Shown here: positions 34,320 through 43,115 of the stretch, piece by piece
Layout: each line of letters starts with the position of its first letter
How positions within the stretch are numbered: the first letter of the stretch is position 1
From: Ureibacillus galli
Lineage (GTDB): Bacteria; Bacillota; Bacilli; Bacillales_A; Planococcaceae
Direction of reading: 5' to 3'
Assembly (NCBI RefSeq): GCF_014836845.1
Contig: NZ_JACSQA010000012.1
Location: forward strand, 1 to 64,000
Length of the DNA: 64,000 nucleotides
The notes under the pieces: model-generated
Database searches by the model: none
What the model was told of the DNA's origin: nothing
The model's input: only the letters and a program-made list of their open reading frames with translations
Made by a program: the position numbers and the translations under genes

Positions 34320-35058
34320 TTATTCCCTCATATAATCTTTTTTTAAATTCTTCAAAAGTTAAATTAGTTTCTTGAAGTAATCTCATATACGCAGTAAGAC
34401 TTTCGTCATATTCATTCCATCTTTTAAGTTTTCCAAGGTAACGGTATTTTTCAAGGTATTCTGAGGATTTATTAATATCCCCCTCAAATCCAAGACTAAA
34501 TGTGTTTACATCAAAATTATAAGAATTTATTTTAGAATATAAATTGTATATTTCCTCCAGATTCACAGACTCTAAAGGTTCATTAATATAAATAAAGGTG
34601 TTTATCGAATTCAAGCTTGTAATATAATCATTAAAATTATTCTTTAAATCATTCACATCCACACCGTCCGTATCTTGTATATTCCCACTTACATAGAACT
34701 TACTATTAGTTATATAGCTTAAATCCTCAATTCCTAGTTCTTTTTTAAATAAGTAAGACGCTAACATATTACGGTAATTATCTTGGTATTCTCCTTTTTT
34801 TCCTAAAAACTCAGTTACCAAAATTGTAATACCCAAATTATTCTTAGCAATTAATGTATTTTGATTTGTAAAATCGTTAAATCCCTCTTCACCGGGAATA
34901 TATTCAACGGCTTCGAAATTCTCGTCATATTTTGAATTTATGTAGCTTAACATGTCATCTATTTTTTGTTGGTTATCTTCTTCAGAACTATTTTGCATAC
35001 ACCCACTCACTCCCATTACTAAACAAATAGTTAATAAAACTATTAATACATTTTTCAT
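34312..35058 (-). CDS. Immunity-like lipoprotein coupled to lipase effector 2
   Basis: 248 residues; signal MKNVLIVLLTICLVMGVSGC, lipobox GVSGC. Full-length paralogue of the orphan lipoprotein at 10391, and not closely related to the lipoprotein paired with effector 1. Each lipase thus has its own lipoprotein type, as expected for matched toxin-immunity pairs. The eight-base overlap with the effector gene gives translational coupling. Role inferred by analogy with TilA. Confidence 0.8.
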   Translation of the reverse strand: MKNVLIVLLTICLVMGVSGCMQNSSEEDNQQKIDDMLSYINSKYDENFEAVEYIPGEEGFNDFTNQNTLIAKNNLGITILVTEFLGKKGEYQDNYRNMLASYLFKKELGIEDLSYITNSKFYVSGNIQDTDGVDVNDLKNNFNDYITSLNSINTFIYINEPLESVNLEEIYNLYSKINSYNFDVNTFSLGFEGDINKSSEYLEKYRYLGKLKRWNEYDESLTAYMRLLQETNLTFEEFKKRLYEGIND

Positions 35059-35154
35059 ATTTAAGCTCCCGTTTTTGAAATTAAGTGCTTTTAATACTTC
35101 GCTTAATTCATATCGTTCAAAAATTTATATAAAGTATATCCCATTATTTTCAAC

Positions 35155-35191
35155 TTCAACTAAAGACGATGGTTATCCCATCGTCTTTAGA
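35155..35191 (-). terminator. Hairpin between Esx genes and effector cassette 2
   Basis: AAAGACGATGG (35162-35172) pairs with CCATCGTCTTT (35178-35188). On the minus strand only a short T run follows, so it may act as a partial terminator that lets the Esx/EssC genes be expressed more than the cassettes, or as an RNA-stabilising end. Confidence 0.6.
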
Positions 35192-35211
35192 TTTGTCATG
35201 CATGTTAAGTA

Positions 35212-35517
35212 TTATTTAAATGCGTCAGCTAAGTTTGTGTTTGCTGATTCTGTTTCGAAGTAACCTTGATCTACGTTCGTACGTAGGAATGTTACATATT
35301 GGTTTAAGATGTCTTCGTATGTTTGGAAATATTGATTTGAAAAGCTGTTATAAGAATCGATTGTTGCTTGAGAAGCTTCCCCTTCCCAAGTATTCCCTAA
35401 GTTTAAAATCGTTTTTTTACTGTTTTCTAATTCTTCACGTAAACGTTTATTTAACGTTTCGATTGTTGATGCAATTTGATTTACCTGTCCAGTATCAACG
35501 CGAATATGTCCTGCCAT
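35212..35517 (-). CDS. WXG100-family protein (second Esx)
   Basis: 101 residues, helix-turn-helix with NTWEGEASQA in the turn (WxG). Its second helix ends QGYFETESANTNLADAFK, with a YxxxE element typical of T7SS export signals (Y-F-E-T-E). It is 18 bases after the first Esx gene. The two could form a heterodimer, like EsxA-EsxB in mycobacteria, instead of the homodimer common in Bacillus YukE. Confidence 0.9.
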   Translation of the reverse strand: MAGHIRVDTGQVNQIASTIETLNKRLREELENSKKTILNLGNTWEGEASQATIDSYNSFSNQYFQTYEDILNQYVTFLRTNVDQGYFETESANTNLADAFK

Positions 35518-35535
35518 AAAAAATCATCCTCTCTA

Positions 35536-35838
35536 TTAATTCGTTAATTTTTGTACAGAAGAAATGTTTGCTTGTTGGCGTTGCTCATAGTTTTGTTGTT
35601 GCGTTTTTAATGCTTGGCTAGCTTGCTCTAGGTGAGTAGCCATTGCTTTTAAATCTTCTGAGAAGCCAGTAATTTGGTTAACGAAGGCCATGTTGTCCTC
35701 CCCTTCCCATGCTTGCCCCATTGTACTTGCTTGTTGTAAAAGCTGAGTATAAATATCAGTATAAGTACCTGCAAGTTCTGAGAATTTTGATGATGCTTGG
35801 CCTAGTTCCTCTGGTGTAACGCGAATACGTTTGCTCAT
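35536..35838 (-). CDS. WXG100-family protein, EsxA/YukE-like
   Basis: 100 residues: MSKRIRVTPEELGQASSKF, turn motif QAWEGEDNMAF (WEG), second helix rich in Gln (ALKTQQQNYEQRQQANI). This is the classical EsxA/YukE pattern, a secreted helical hairpin required for the activity of the system. It lies directly downstream of the yukD/esaB-like gene, as in other Firmicutes T7SS loci, where esxA, esaB and essC are neighbours. Confidence 0.92.
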   Translation of the reverse strand: MSKRIRVTPEELGQASSKFSELAGTYTDIYTQLLQQASTMGQAWEGEDNMAFVNQITGFSEDLKAMATHLEQASQALKTQQQNYEQRQQANISSVQKLTN

Positions 35839-35869
35839 TCTTTTCGTCTCCCTTCAATTCATAATAAAT

Positions 35870-36121
35870 TTATATCAACATTAGCTTCGAGCCGTTTTGA
35901 ATACCGAGCTCTGAAACTGTCATGTTAATATTGAAAATAATGCTTGTTTCAAAATCACATAAAATGGTTTCATTGTTTGCTTTAAATGTTCCTCCAGATA
36001 AATCAGTGATTAAAGCACTCACAACAGGTAGCACTTCACTTAATCTACTTTCCAAAGGTAGATACACATCAAAGCTTCTATTCGATGCAGGTAGAAAGAT
36101 TTCAACTAACACTTTGTTCAT
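35870..36121 (-). CDS. esaB: YukD/EsaB-like ubiquitin-fold protein
   Basis: 83 residues from ATG 36121, preceded by AAAGGAGG at ideal distance (a TTG one codon earlier is ignored). Pattern KVLVEIFLPASNRSFDVYLP, then ALITDLSGG and a C-terminal TVSELGIQNGSKLMLI, which matches the ubiquitin-like EsaB/YukD fold including the final G-x-x-L-x-x beta strand. EsaB is a small cytoplasmic regulator or component of T7SS. The gene overlaps the 3' end of essC by 20 bases. Confidence 0.85.
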   Translation of the reverse strand: MNKVLVEIFLPASNRSFDVYLPLESRLSEVLPVVSALITDLSGGTFKANNETILCDFETSIIFNINMTVSELGIQNGSKLMLI

Positions 36122-39100
36122 CAAATTCTTCCTCCTTTATCGGATTTAACAATTTCACTTTTGTCGCTTTTCCATTTCGTACAACATATCCAAACTCATC
36201 TGTCATATCAATATCAGCACGCATTTCGGCATTTACATTTTTAATTTCCAATTTAAATTGATCGGTAATGCCCGAACCAACCCAAATGGCATCCGTTAAG
36301 CTGACATTTTGTTTAAACCATTGTTCAAACGTTATGCTTGATAAGTTTTTCGATTGTTCTACTAGAATAATCGTAATATTATATTTAACATTACCTTTTT
36401 CAAGGATAAGCTCTAGTTTTTTAGCATCTTCACCCGTTAACTGGGATTTTAATGCAGTGACAGATTGAATCATATAAACCCTTTGTTCAAATGGTTCAAT
36501 CTCTGTTCCAGATTCTAAGGCGTCTTTATACGTATTATTGCGGTATAAGACTAAACTAAATAATTCATTAATTGCTTGCTTGCAAGCTTCTAATGATTCG
36601 TGGCGTATAATATGAGGCGAATCCATCACCTCTAATTCACGCTTGAAATCTATTACTTCAATTGGAAGAGTTGTTTTTTGGCCGATAAAATGGGCCAGCT
36701 CTTTTCCAAATATATTTGAACCTTCTCCATTTGAAAGAACAAGGTTAATATAAAATTTATTAAATGGATAGTGGGCTACATTTAATGATGATTTTTCAAC
36801 ACCCACTGGCAGATTTAATGCATTTTCAGTTGAAAGATAATTAGATAAAAATTCGATATCTACATTCTTCGGTAAGATCGGGATTCGTTTTGCCCCCGGT
36901 TTGCCCCATGCCTTCTGAGCTTCATTACACATATTGACGATAAATGGATAAGGAATATCCTCTTCCGTTATATGCGCTACTTGGAACTCATACACTTTAT
37001 CTAATTTAATTAACCCGCGTCCTTTATGTTTCGATGGAACTAATCCACCCGTTTTTCCTACAATCATTGTGTAGTCGTTTTCGTCATTCAACTGTAATGC
37101 AATTTGTTGCTTAAAGTTTTGTAACAATCTAAACCTTACAGAGTTTGCACTTAAAGCCGTAAGAACAAAGTAAATACCATATTTCGTTCCTTCACGGGAT
37201 AAATAGGCAACCGCCTCTTCCTTCTCTTCAAATAATTCTGTGAAGGCTGAGAAGTTATTAATTGCTACAACGATGGAAGGAACCTTATTGCCTGTTAGAC
37301 GAATATAGGAAGCTTGATCTCCACCATAGTCAGCAAACATTTTTTTACGATTCGATACTTCTAATTTCAACATGCGGAATAAATTACTTACCTTCTCGCC
37401 TTCATGGGCGTATATAACATCTCCAACATGTGGTGCCGATTCAAAGGCACGTAAAGTTTCAGAAGCAAAGTCTAATAAATAAATATTCACTTCATCCGGT
37501 GTATGTTCCTTCATTAACGATGTAACCATCGTATTTAAAAATGTTGTTTTCCCACTTCCTGCAGCACCATAAACGACTACATTTCCTTCTTGAGTTAAAG
37601 GAAGACGCAATACATCTTGCTTTTGATTTTCAGGATCATCGTATTCCCCAATAAGCGGATTTAATGCAATTGATGATTTTGGAAGTGGATACTTTTCCAT
37701 TAAAGCATCTAATAAAATCATGCTTGGAATTGGCTCTAACCAAAGTTGACGAATTTTAATCTTTTCTTCATCTGCAATTTTATTTAAATATTGGGTAATG
37801 ACGTCTAATTGTTTTTTCGGATTGCTATTTAATGCTTTCTTCTTATCGTATTTTCCTTCACGTAACGGTCTTCCGTTACGATCAATTACGACGATACTAT
37901 TATCTTTTTCAACTACAATTTTGTCAGATGGATAATACGGAGCTCCTGCCCAAGCAGACTGACCCAATTCAAATAGCTCATTATAACCTACTTGTAAGTA
38001 GAATCGACCAGTATCTTTTAATTCAGCAGCTTCCGGACGTTTCAACATATCCATACTATCTGCTTTATCTTGAACTTTCAGGCTGACACGGAATCTACTG
38101 TTACTCCAAATTTGATCATCTACGACACCGCTTGGCTTTTGGGTTGCTAATATTAAATGCACCCCTAAACTACGACCGATACGTGCCGCACTGACAAGTT
38201 GTGCCATAAACTCAGGCTGTTGGGTTTTTAACTCAGCAAATTCATCTGAAATGATGAATAAATGTTGTAACGGTTCATTTACAACACCTTCACGATAAAG
38301 ACGTTGATATTTATAAATATCGATATTACTCTCGCCTACTTGTTTACTTGCTTGTGCAAATATCGCTTGGCGTCTTTTTAATTCACTTTCAATCGATACG
38401 AGGGAGCGTTTAATAGCCGCCCCATCTAAGTTCGTTATAATACCTGCTGTATGAGGTAAATTTTCGAAGGATTTTGCCATACCGCCGCCTTTATAATCGA
38501 TTAAAATAAATGCCACTTCATTTGGATGGTAATTCACAGCAAGAGATAATATATACGAAATTATAAATTCACTCTTACCTGACCCGGTCATTCCGGCAAC
38601 TAAACCATGAGGGCCATGGAATTTCTCATGTAAATCCAACATAAATGTTTCGCCTAAAGTGTCTACCCCGATTTCAGCTTGTAAAGATTTTGTCGGGTCA
38701 TTTTCTTTCCAGCGAGTTAATGAATTCAAATGTTCTACTTTCCCAACACCGAATAGTTCGAGGAATGTAATGACTTTCGGTAAATTAAATCGTCCATCGG
38801 AAATATCTAAAGGAATATTCGCTAATTGGATACTTAATTTTTCAGCATCTGCCTTTACATCAATATCCGGTTCGAATTCTACAATTTTTCCTGAAATATC
38901 ATTTTTATCGAATAAATAACCTTTATTATTTTTCAGTTCGACTACTTTTGTACATTCCTTTGGTAAATGTTTCAACTCATCATAGAATGTAACAACGCTC
39001 ATCATTATTTGCCTTTTCTCTTCAAATAACTGCTTGAACATTTCACCGCGTTTGGCAAGTTCTTTACTCATAGAGAAAATGACGTAATAAGGTTTAACTT

Positions 39101-40709
39101 CTTCGATTTCTGAATCGTTTGCTTGTTTACGATATTCGATTTCCTTCTCTAAATAAGCAGATAGTTCTTTCATTTCATTTTTATCACAAGCGATAAAACG
39201 GAAAGAACGCTCGTTATTCCAAACGTGGGGAAGCCATTTTGTAAATTTAAATATTTCTTCCTCATCTTTATCGTAAACAAATACCATTTTCAGCTCATCG
39301 TAACTATATAAGGATGCTAATTGGAAAATAAGTCCTTTTGCAAACTCAATACTTCTTTCCCGTTCTCCAATGACACCAGCAAAGCGATCTTCATATAATG
39401 AAATGGTTTTAGGGACATTCTCTAAAATTTTTGGTTCTTCACATAACGTATAAAGTTCTTCTTGTAAATTATCATCTTCGATTGAGAACTTTTTCTCTGC
39501 AAATTTAATTTCCGCATTTAACTCTTCTTGTCCTAAACCAACTCTTAATTTTAAGAAGTCATCTTGCCCAAAATCTCGTTCCCATAAATTACGGCCTCTA
39601 TTTTCAATACGGCCAATACAATCGTCTACTGTCACGATATTCTCATGTAAAATCGCCGACTGCCGATCACATTCATCTTTAAAAATCGTAGCGAAATGAT
39701 CCAAATATTTTTTATATTTTTCTTGACGTTTCTTTTCTTTTTTCCGTCTACGTTTTGCATCATATTTTTTTGAAAGAATTGGCCATAAAATCGTACCGAT
39801 TAACATACTACAGGACATAATGATTGCTGGAGTGGCAGCTGCAATATTACCATTTGCCATCGCATTGTTAATGGCAAAAAGGGCCGTTGCCATTGAAGCC
39901 ATACCCATCGTTACCGATGGTCCAATGACGAGCATAATCGGCATTTCTTCACCAATTGCATTTGGAGGAGGAGAATCTACTTTAAATACAGGTTTTTCAA
40001 TGTCCCGTTTGAACCGTGGAGAACGATAAAAATAATCGGGTTCAATGTTTTCTACTTCTTCATCTTCTTCATTGATTTCCTCTATCTCTTGCGGCTCAAA
40101 ACGCTGTAATAACGGGGATTTAATATGTAAGCTTCCATCTGGATTATTACAAGCAATAAAGCAACTTCCTACAATAATCTTAAAACCCATTACGTAGATT
40201 AAGTCGCCAAAGTTTAAATCTTTCTCTGTAACACGTTCTCCGTTTACATACGTACCATTTGTACTATTTAAATCCTTAATGCGCCACTGATCCTTATGTA
40301 AACTAAGTTTGAAATGTGCCCCAGATACAAATCGATTATCTAATACAAGATCATTCTGTTCAGAGCGACCGAAAGTAATTTCCATGTCACGATCGACTAA
40401 TAATTTGGTAAACTCCTGACGATCTAATGTATTCGGTTCAGTAAAAATAAAAGTTTTATCTGTATCTTCTTTGACACTTAGATTGTAAATACTTAATGGA
40501 CTTAAAATCGTATTTTTGATTCGGCTACCTTTTGAATCTAAAATGGAATAGTTTTTATTTGATTTTAATATCCATTCTTGTTTAGAAGATGCCTCTATAC
40601 TGATAAGTTCTTTCGTATTTGCATTATCATATATCCAATATTGACCTGTTACTTTTTCAGGTAAAATAGTAGACGAAATACTCTTTTTACTTAGCAATGT
40701 GACTATCAC
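36102..40709 (-). CDS. essC: EssC, FtsK/SpoIIIE-type T7SS ATPase with FHA domains
   Basis: 1535 residues, start GTG 40709 with AGGAGG before it. Two N-terminal FHA domains; the second (112-175) is clear, with FGRSEQNDLVLD, SGAHFKL and STNGTYVNGE. Two membrane helices at about 256-280 and 291-313. First ATPase: Walker A GMTGSGKSE (706-714), Walker B HLFIISDEFAEL (about 816-827). Second: GAAGSGKTT (1048-1056), but its Walker B position reads VVAINNF, lacking the acid. Third: P-loop degenerate (LSNGEGSN, about 1325). This is the EssC/YukBA layout of Firmicutes T7SSb, the motor that binds substrates. First gene of a long operon. Confidence 0.96.
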   Translation of the reverse strand: MIVTLLSKKSISSTILPEKVTGQYWIYDNANTKELISIEASSKQEWILKSNKNYSILDSKGSRIKNTILSPLSIYNLSVKEDTDKTFIFTEPNTLDRQEFTKLLVDRDMEITFGRSEQNDLVLDNRFVSGAHFKLSLHKDQWRIKDLNSTNGTYVNGERVTEKDLNFGDLIYVMGFKIIVGSCFIACNNPDGSLHIKSPLLQRFEPQEIEEINEEDEEVENIEPDYFYRSPRFKRDIEKPVFKVDSPPPNAIGEEMPIMLVIGPSVTMGMASMATALFAINNAMANGNIAAATPAIIMSCSMLIGTILWPILSKKYDAKRRRKKEKKRQEKYKKYLDHFATIFKDECDRQSAILHENIVTVDDCIGRIENRGRNLWERDFGQDDFLKLRVGLGQEELNAEIKFAEKKFSIEDDNLQEELYTLCEEPKILENVPKTISLYEDRFAGVIGERERSIEFAKGLIFQLASLYSYDELKMVFVYDKDEEEIFKFTKWLPHVWNNERSFRFIACDKNEMKELSAYLEKEIEYRKQANDSEIEEVKPYYVIFSMSKELAKRGEMFKQLFEEKRQIMMSVVTFYDELKHLPKECTKVVELKNNKGYLFDKNDISGKIVEFEPDIDVKADAEKLSIQLANIPLDISDGRFNLPKVITFLELFGVGKVEHLNSLTRWKENDPTKSLQAEIGVDTLGETFMLDLHEKFHGPHGLVAGMTGSGKSEFIISYILSLAVNYHPNEVAFILIDYKGGGMAKSFENLPHTAGIITNLDGAAIKRSLVSIESELKRRQAIFAQASKQVGESNIDIYKYQRLYREGVVNEPLQHLFIISDEFAELKTQQPEFMAQLVSAARIGRSLGVHLILATQKPSGVVDDQIWSNSRFRVSLKVQDKADSMDMLKRPEAAELKDTGRFYLQVGYNELFELGQSAWAGAPYYPSDKIVVEKDNSIVVIDRNGRPLREGKYDKKKALNSNPKKQLDVITQYLNKIADEEKIKIRQLWLEPIPSMILLDALMEKYPLPKSSIALNPLIGEYDDPENQKQDVLRLPLTQEGNVVVYGAAGSGKTTFLNTMVTSLMKEHTPDEVNIYLLDFASETLRAFESAPHVGDVIYAHEGEKVSNLFRMLKLEVSNRKKMFADYGGDQASYIRLTGNKVPSIVVAINNFSAFTELFEEKEEAVAYLSREGTKYGIYFVLTALSANSVRFRLLQNFKQQIALQLNDENDYTMIVGKTGGLVPSKHKGRGLIKLDKVYEFQVAHITEEDIPYPFIVNMCNEAQKAWGKPGAKRIPILPKNVDIEFLSNYLSTENALNLPVGVEKSSLNVAHYPFNKFYINLVLSNGEGSNIFGKELAHFIGQKTTLPIEVIDFKRELEVMDSPHIIRHESLEACKQAINELFSLVLYRNNTYKDALESGTEIEPFEQRVYMIQSVTALKSQLTGEDAKKLELILEKGNVKYNITIILVEQSKNLSSITFEQWFKQNVSLTDAIWVGSGITDQFKLEIKNVNAEMRADIDMTDEFGYVVRNGKATKVKLLNPIKEEEFDEQSVS

Positions 40710-40755
40710 TTTTTGGAACCTCCTGAAAAAGTATTATATTACTGGAAAATAAGTA

Positions 40756-40764
40756 ATTATACCA
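40756..40764 (-). promoter_or_regulatory. Possible extended -10 promoter of the T7SS operon
   Basis: TGGTATAAT on the minus strand, about 50 bases before the essC start. It fits the extended -10 form (TGnTATAAT). No good -35 hexamer at 17 bases. A second TATAAT at 40733-40738 is too close to the ribosome site to be the main start. Confidence 0.4.
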
Positions 40765-40878
40765 ATGATTATTCTATTTTTTGGTATTTTCTTCAAAAAC
40801 CATTATCTACTATTTCCTATGAAAGGTAAATGACCCGTACCTCCCAATTATTGACGGAAAGAAAGACTATTTTACTAT

Positions 40879-40920
40879 AAAAAAAAGAGCATTTACCCTT
40901 TTTTTACAGGTAAATACTCA
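40879..40920 (-). terminator. Terminator of the aspartate racemase operon
   Basis: On the minus strand GAGTATTTACC pairs with GGGTAAATGCTC and is followed by a run of eight T. It separates this operon from the T7SS promoter region. Confidence 0.85.
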
Positions 40921-40944
40921 TTGCATTATCCATATTTTTACATA

Positions 40945-41670
40945 TTAAACGTTCAATTTTAATGGGACATTCGGTTGTACTAATTCATACCCGCAAGCTA
41001 CAATGGCACTTTCCGCCAAGACAATTAAGGAATCGATATAGCGTCCACTTAATTTTAGTTCTTTATTGACGATTGAAAGTTCTGTACAGCCTAATATGAT
41101 TTTATCGCAGTTCAATTGAAGCATTCCTTGCTCAATGACTTGCCATTGGGACATTGAAACTTCCTTGCCCGCCTTTACATAATCATATATAACCGACATC
41201 ACTTGCTGTTGAATCATTCCATTTGGCAAAACAGGTTCAATATTTTGTTCCATCAATGCCCTTTGATAAACGCCGGATGCTAATGTTCCATCCGTTGCTA
41301 ATATCCCAACTCGTTTAGCTCCTAAGGATGCAGCTCTTTTCGCCGTTTCACGTATCATATGAATGACAGGTACGGGAGATGCTATTTGTAATTCATTATA
41401 AAAACTATGGGCTGTATTACATGGGATGCAAATTAAATCTGCTCCAGCATTAGCGAGCTTTTTTGCATCGTTAATTAAATATGGGACTGGATTATCCTTT
41501 GTTTCATCTAGAATGTACGCTGTACGATCTGGAATCGAAGTATCATTATCGATAATAGTATGGACGTGTTCCTGATCTTTGGATGCCTTCGTACGGCGAA
41601 CAATCATTTCGCCAATAAACATAGTTGCTAACGGTCCGACCCCACCAATAATACCTAATGTTTTTCTCAT
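40945..41670 (-). CDS. Aspartate racemase
   Basis: 241 residues of the Asp/Glu racemase family: TLGIIGGVGPLATMFI at the start, the two catalytic Cys in IPCNTAHSF and LGCTEL, and VIHMIRE before the second domain. The family interconverts L- and D-aspartate without cofactor. It overlaps the upstream ATP-grasp ligase by four bases (ATGA), so D-aspartate would be made next to the enzyme that uses it. In Enterococcus faecium the racemase and D-Asp ligase (Aslfm) are paired in the same way. Confidence 0.9.
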   Translation of the reverse strand: MRKTLGIIGGVGPLATMFIGEMIVRRTKASKDQEHVHTIIDNDTSIPDRTAYILDETKDNPVPYLINDAKKLANAGADLICIPCNTAHSFYNELQIASPVPVIHMIRETAKRAASLGAKRVGILATDGTLASGVYQRALMEQNIEPVLPNGMIQQQVMSVIYDYVKAGKEVSMSQWQVIEQGMLQLNCDKIILGCTELSIVNKELKLSGRYIDSLIVLAESAIVACGYELVQPNVPLKLNV

Positions 41671-42887
41671 TCTTCCAAACCTTTTTTGTTAAAGTATTTT
41701 TTATATTTACGGAAATAATTTAAATTGTTTAACGTTAGTTTAACCCAACGTTTCGTATTCATGTCTTCTTTATAAAATAATGAGTTTGTCCATTTTCCTT
41801 GGCGAATTAAACTTTTTGCTTCGATTTTCATCTTTTCATTGGAAGCATATTTAAATAATACGCCTTTTGGAATAATCATCCATAAATGTTTGTTGTTCGC
41901 ATATGTTAACTCTTGCTTAATGTTTAACATATAATCATCTGCAACATACTTCATTAAATTATAACCAGCTGCTGTAACAAAATAACTTGAGCGTCCGTTA
42001 CGCAAATTTATTTCAAATAGTTTGTACTCACCGTCACGTACATCATACTTCATATCAAAATTAGCAAAACCTGTGTATCCGATGTCTTCTAAAAAGAATC
42101 GAACTTTATCCATTAATTTCTCATCAAAGGTCGTAATAATTGCTGCATAACTTCCAATTCCTTCAGGAGAATGCTCTTCTAAAATTGGATTTCCAAGACA
42201 CATTAATTTTACTTTGCCGTCTTTTCCAACATACGCATTTAAAACACGCATATATGAATCATCACCAGGGATAAATTCTTGAACAATCATCGTATCTTGG
42301 TAAGAAGAACTATAAATCGCCTTTAAAATAGCCGTTTTTTCTGCTTCGTCATTTGCCACAAATACTTTCTTTTTCCCTGGGAATGTACATGCCCAGTAAG
42401 CAACTGAATTCGAAGCCTTTAAAATAATTGGATATTCAAAAGGTGGCGTGAAGTTTTCATAATTCTCCGCTGTAACTGTTGTTGTGCCAGGATATTTAAA
42501 ATCATATTTTTCACACATTTTATAAAAATTTTCTTTTAATAAAATTTGATCCATTAATGATTCATCAATATATGGTACTGTAAAGTACTTTTCAAGTTCT
42601 GGCTTATTTTTAATAATTAATTTCGCATAATCATCGCCACAAGCGAGTAACAACAATTTCTTATCTGGAAATTGTTTTGCCACATTTTCAAGGGCAGGGA
42701 CAAATACATCCTGCTCATTTAATTTATCAATTTGTTGAAAGTTTAAAATACGACTATCTTGAGTCGCTGTTAAATGGGAGCGACCTAATACGAGCGGCTT
42801 TAAGCCATAAGCCTCGTAAAATGCTCGCGCCATACCATAGGCGTTCATGTCAGAACCTAATAATATTGGTAAAAATGGTTGTTCCAT
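41667..42887 (-). CDS. ATP-grasp ligase, D-aspartate ligase (Aslfm)-like
   Basis: 406 residues. FLPILLGSDMNAYGMARAF opens the protein, like Enterococcus D-aspartate ligase. ATP-grasp features: YPIILKASNS (nucleotide Lys), VQEFIPGDDSYMRV, FANFDMKYDV and FEINLRNGRSSYF (metal-binding Glu and Asn). Aslfm joins D-Asp to the lysine side chain of UDP-MurNAc-pentapeptide in the cytoplasm. With the overlapping aspartate racemase gene this predicts a Lys-D-Asp cross-bridge (A4alpha peptidoglycan), as known for Lysinibacillus. The substrate is inferred from family likeness plus context. Confidence 0.82.
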   Translation of the reverse strand: MEQPFLPILLGSDMNAYGMARAFYEAYGLKPLVLGRSHLTATQDSRILNFQQIDKLNEQDVFVPALENVAKQFPDKKLLLLACGDDYAKLIIKNKPELEKYFTVPYIDESLMDQILLKENFYKMCEKYDFKYPGTTTVTAENYENFTPPFEYPIILKASNSVAYWACTFPGKKKVFVANDEAEKTAILKAIYSSSYQDTMIVQEFIPGDDSYMRVLNAYVGKDGKVKLMCLGNPILEEHSPEGIGSYAAIITTFDEKLMDKVRFFLEDIGYTGFANFDMKYDVRDGEYKLFEINLRNGRSSYFVTAAGYNLMKYVADDYMLNIKQELTYANNKHLWMIIPKGVLFKYASNEKMKIEAKSLIRQGKWTNSLFYKEDMNTKRWVKLTLNNLNYFRKYKKYFNKKGLEE

Positions 42888-43075
42888 TATGTTTCAGCTC
42901 ACTTTAGTTTTAGTAGTTAAAAATAATTTTGATCGATGTAATTAAATGAATTTGACTTTACAGATGACTAATAAATTATACAGTCATATCAGTATAAAAA
43001 TTAGTTTATCACATTTTCGAAATATGTTAATAAGGATACGTAACTAAAATTGCCTTGCCCGTAAATTTTCCCATA

Positions 43076-43111
43076 AATAAAAGTGCTAGTCGGATTTAAC
43101 TAGCACTTTAA
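43076..43111 (-). terminator. Terminator of the acyl-CoA operon
   Basis: AAAGTGCTAGT (43081-43091) pairs with ACTAGCACTTT (43100-43110); on the minus strand a T-rich tail follows. It stands five bases after the thiolase stop. Confidence 0.8.
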
Positions 43112-43115
43112 ACGG

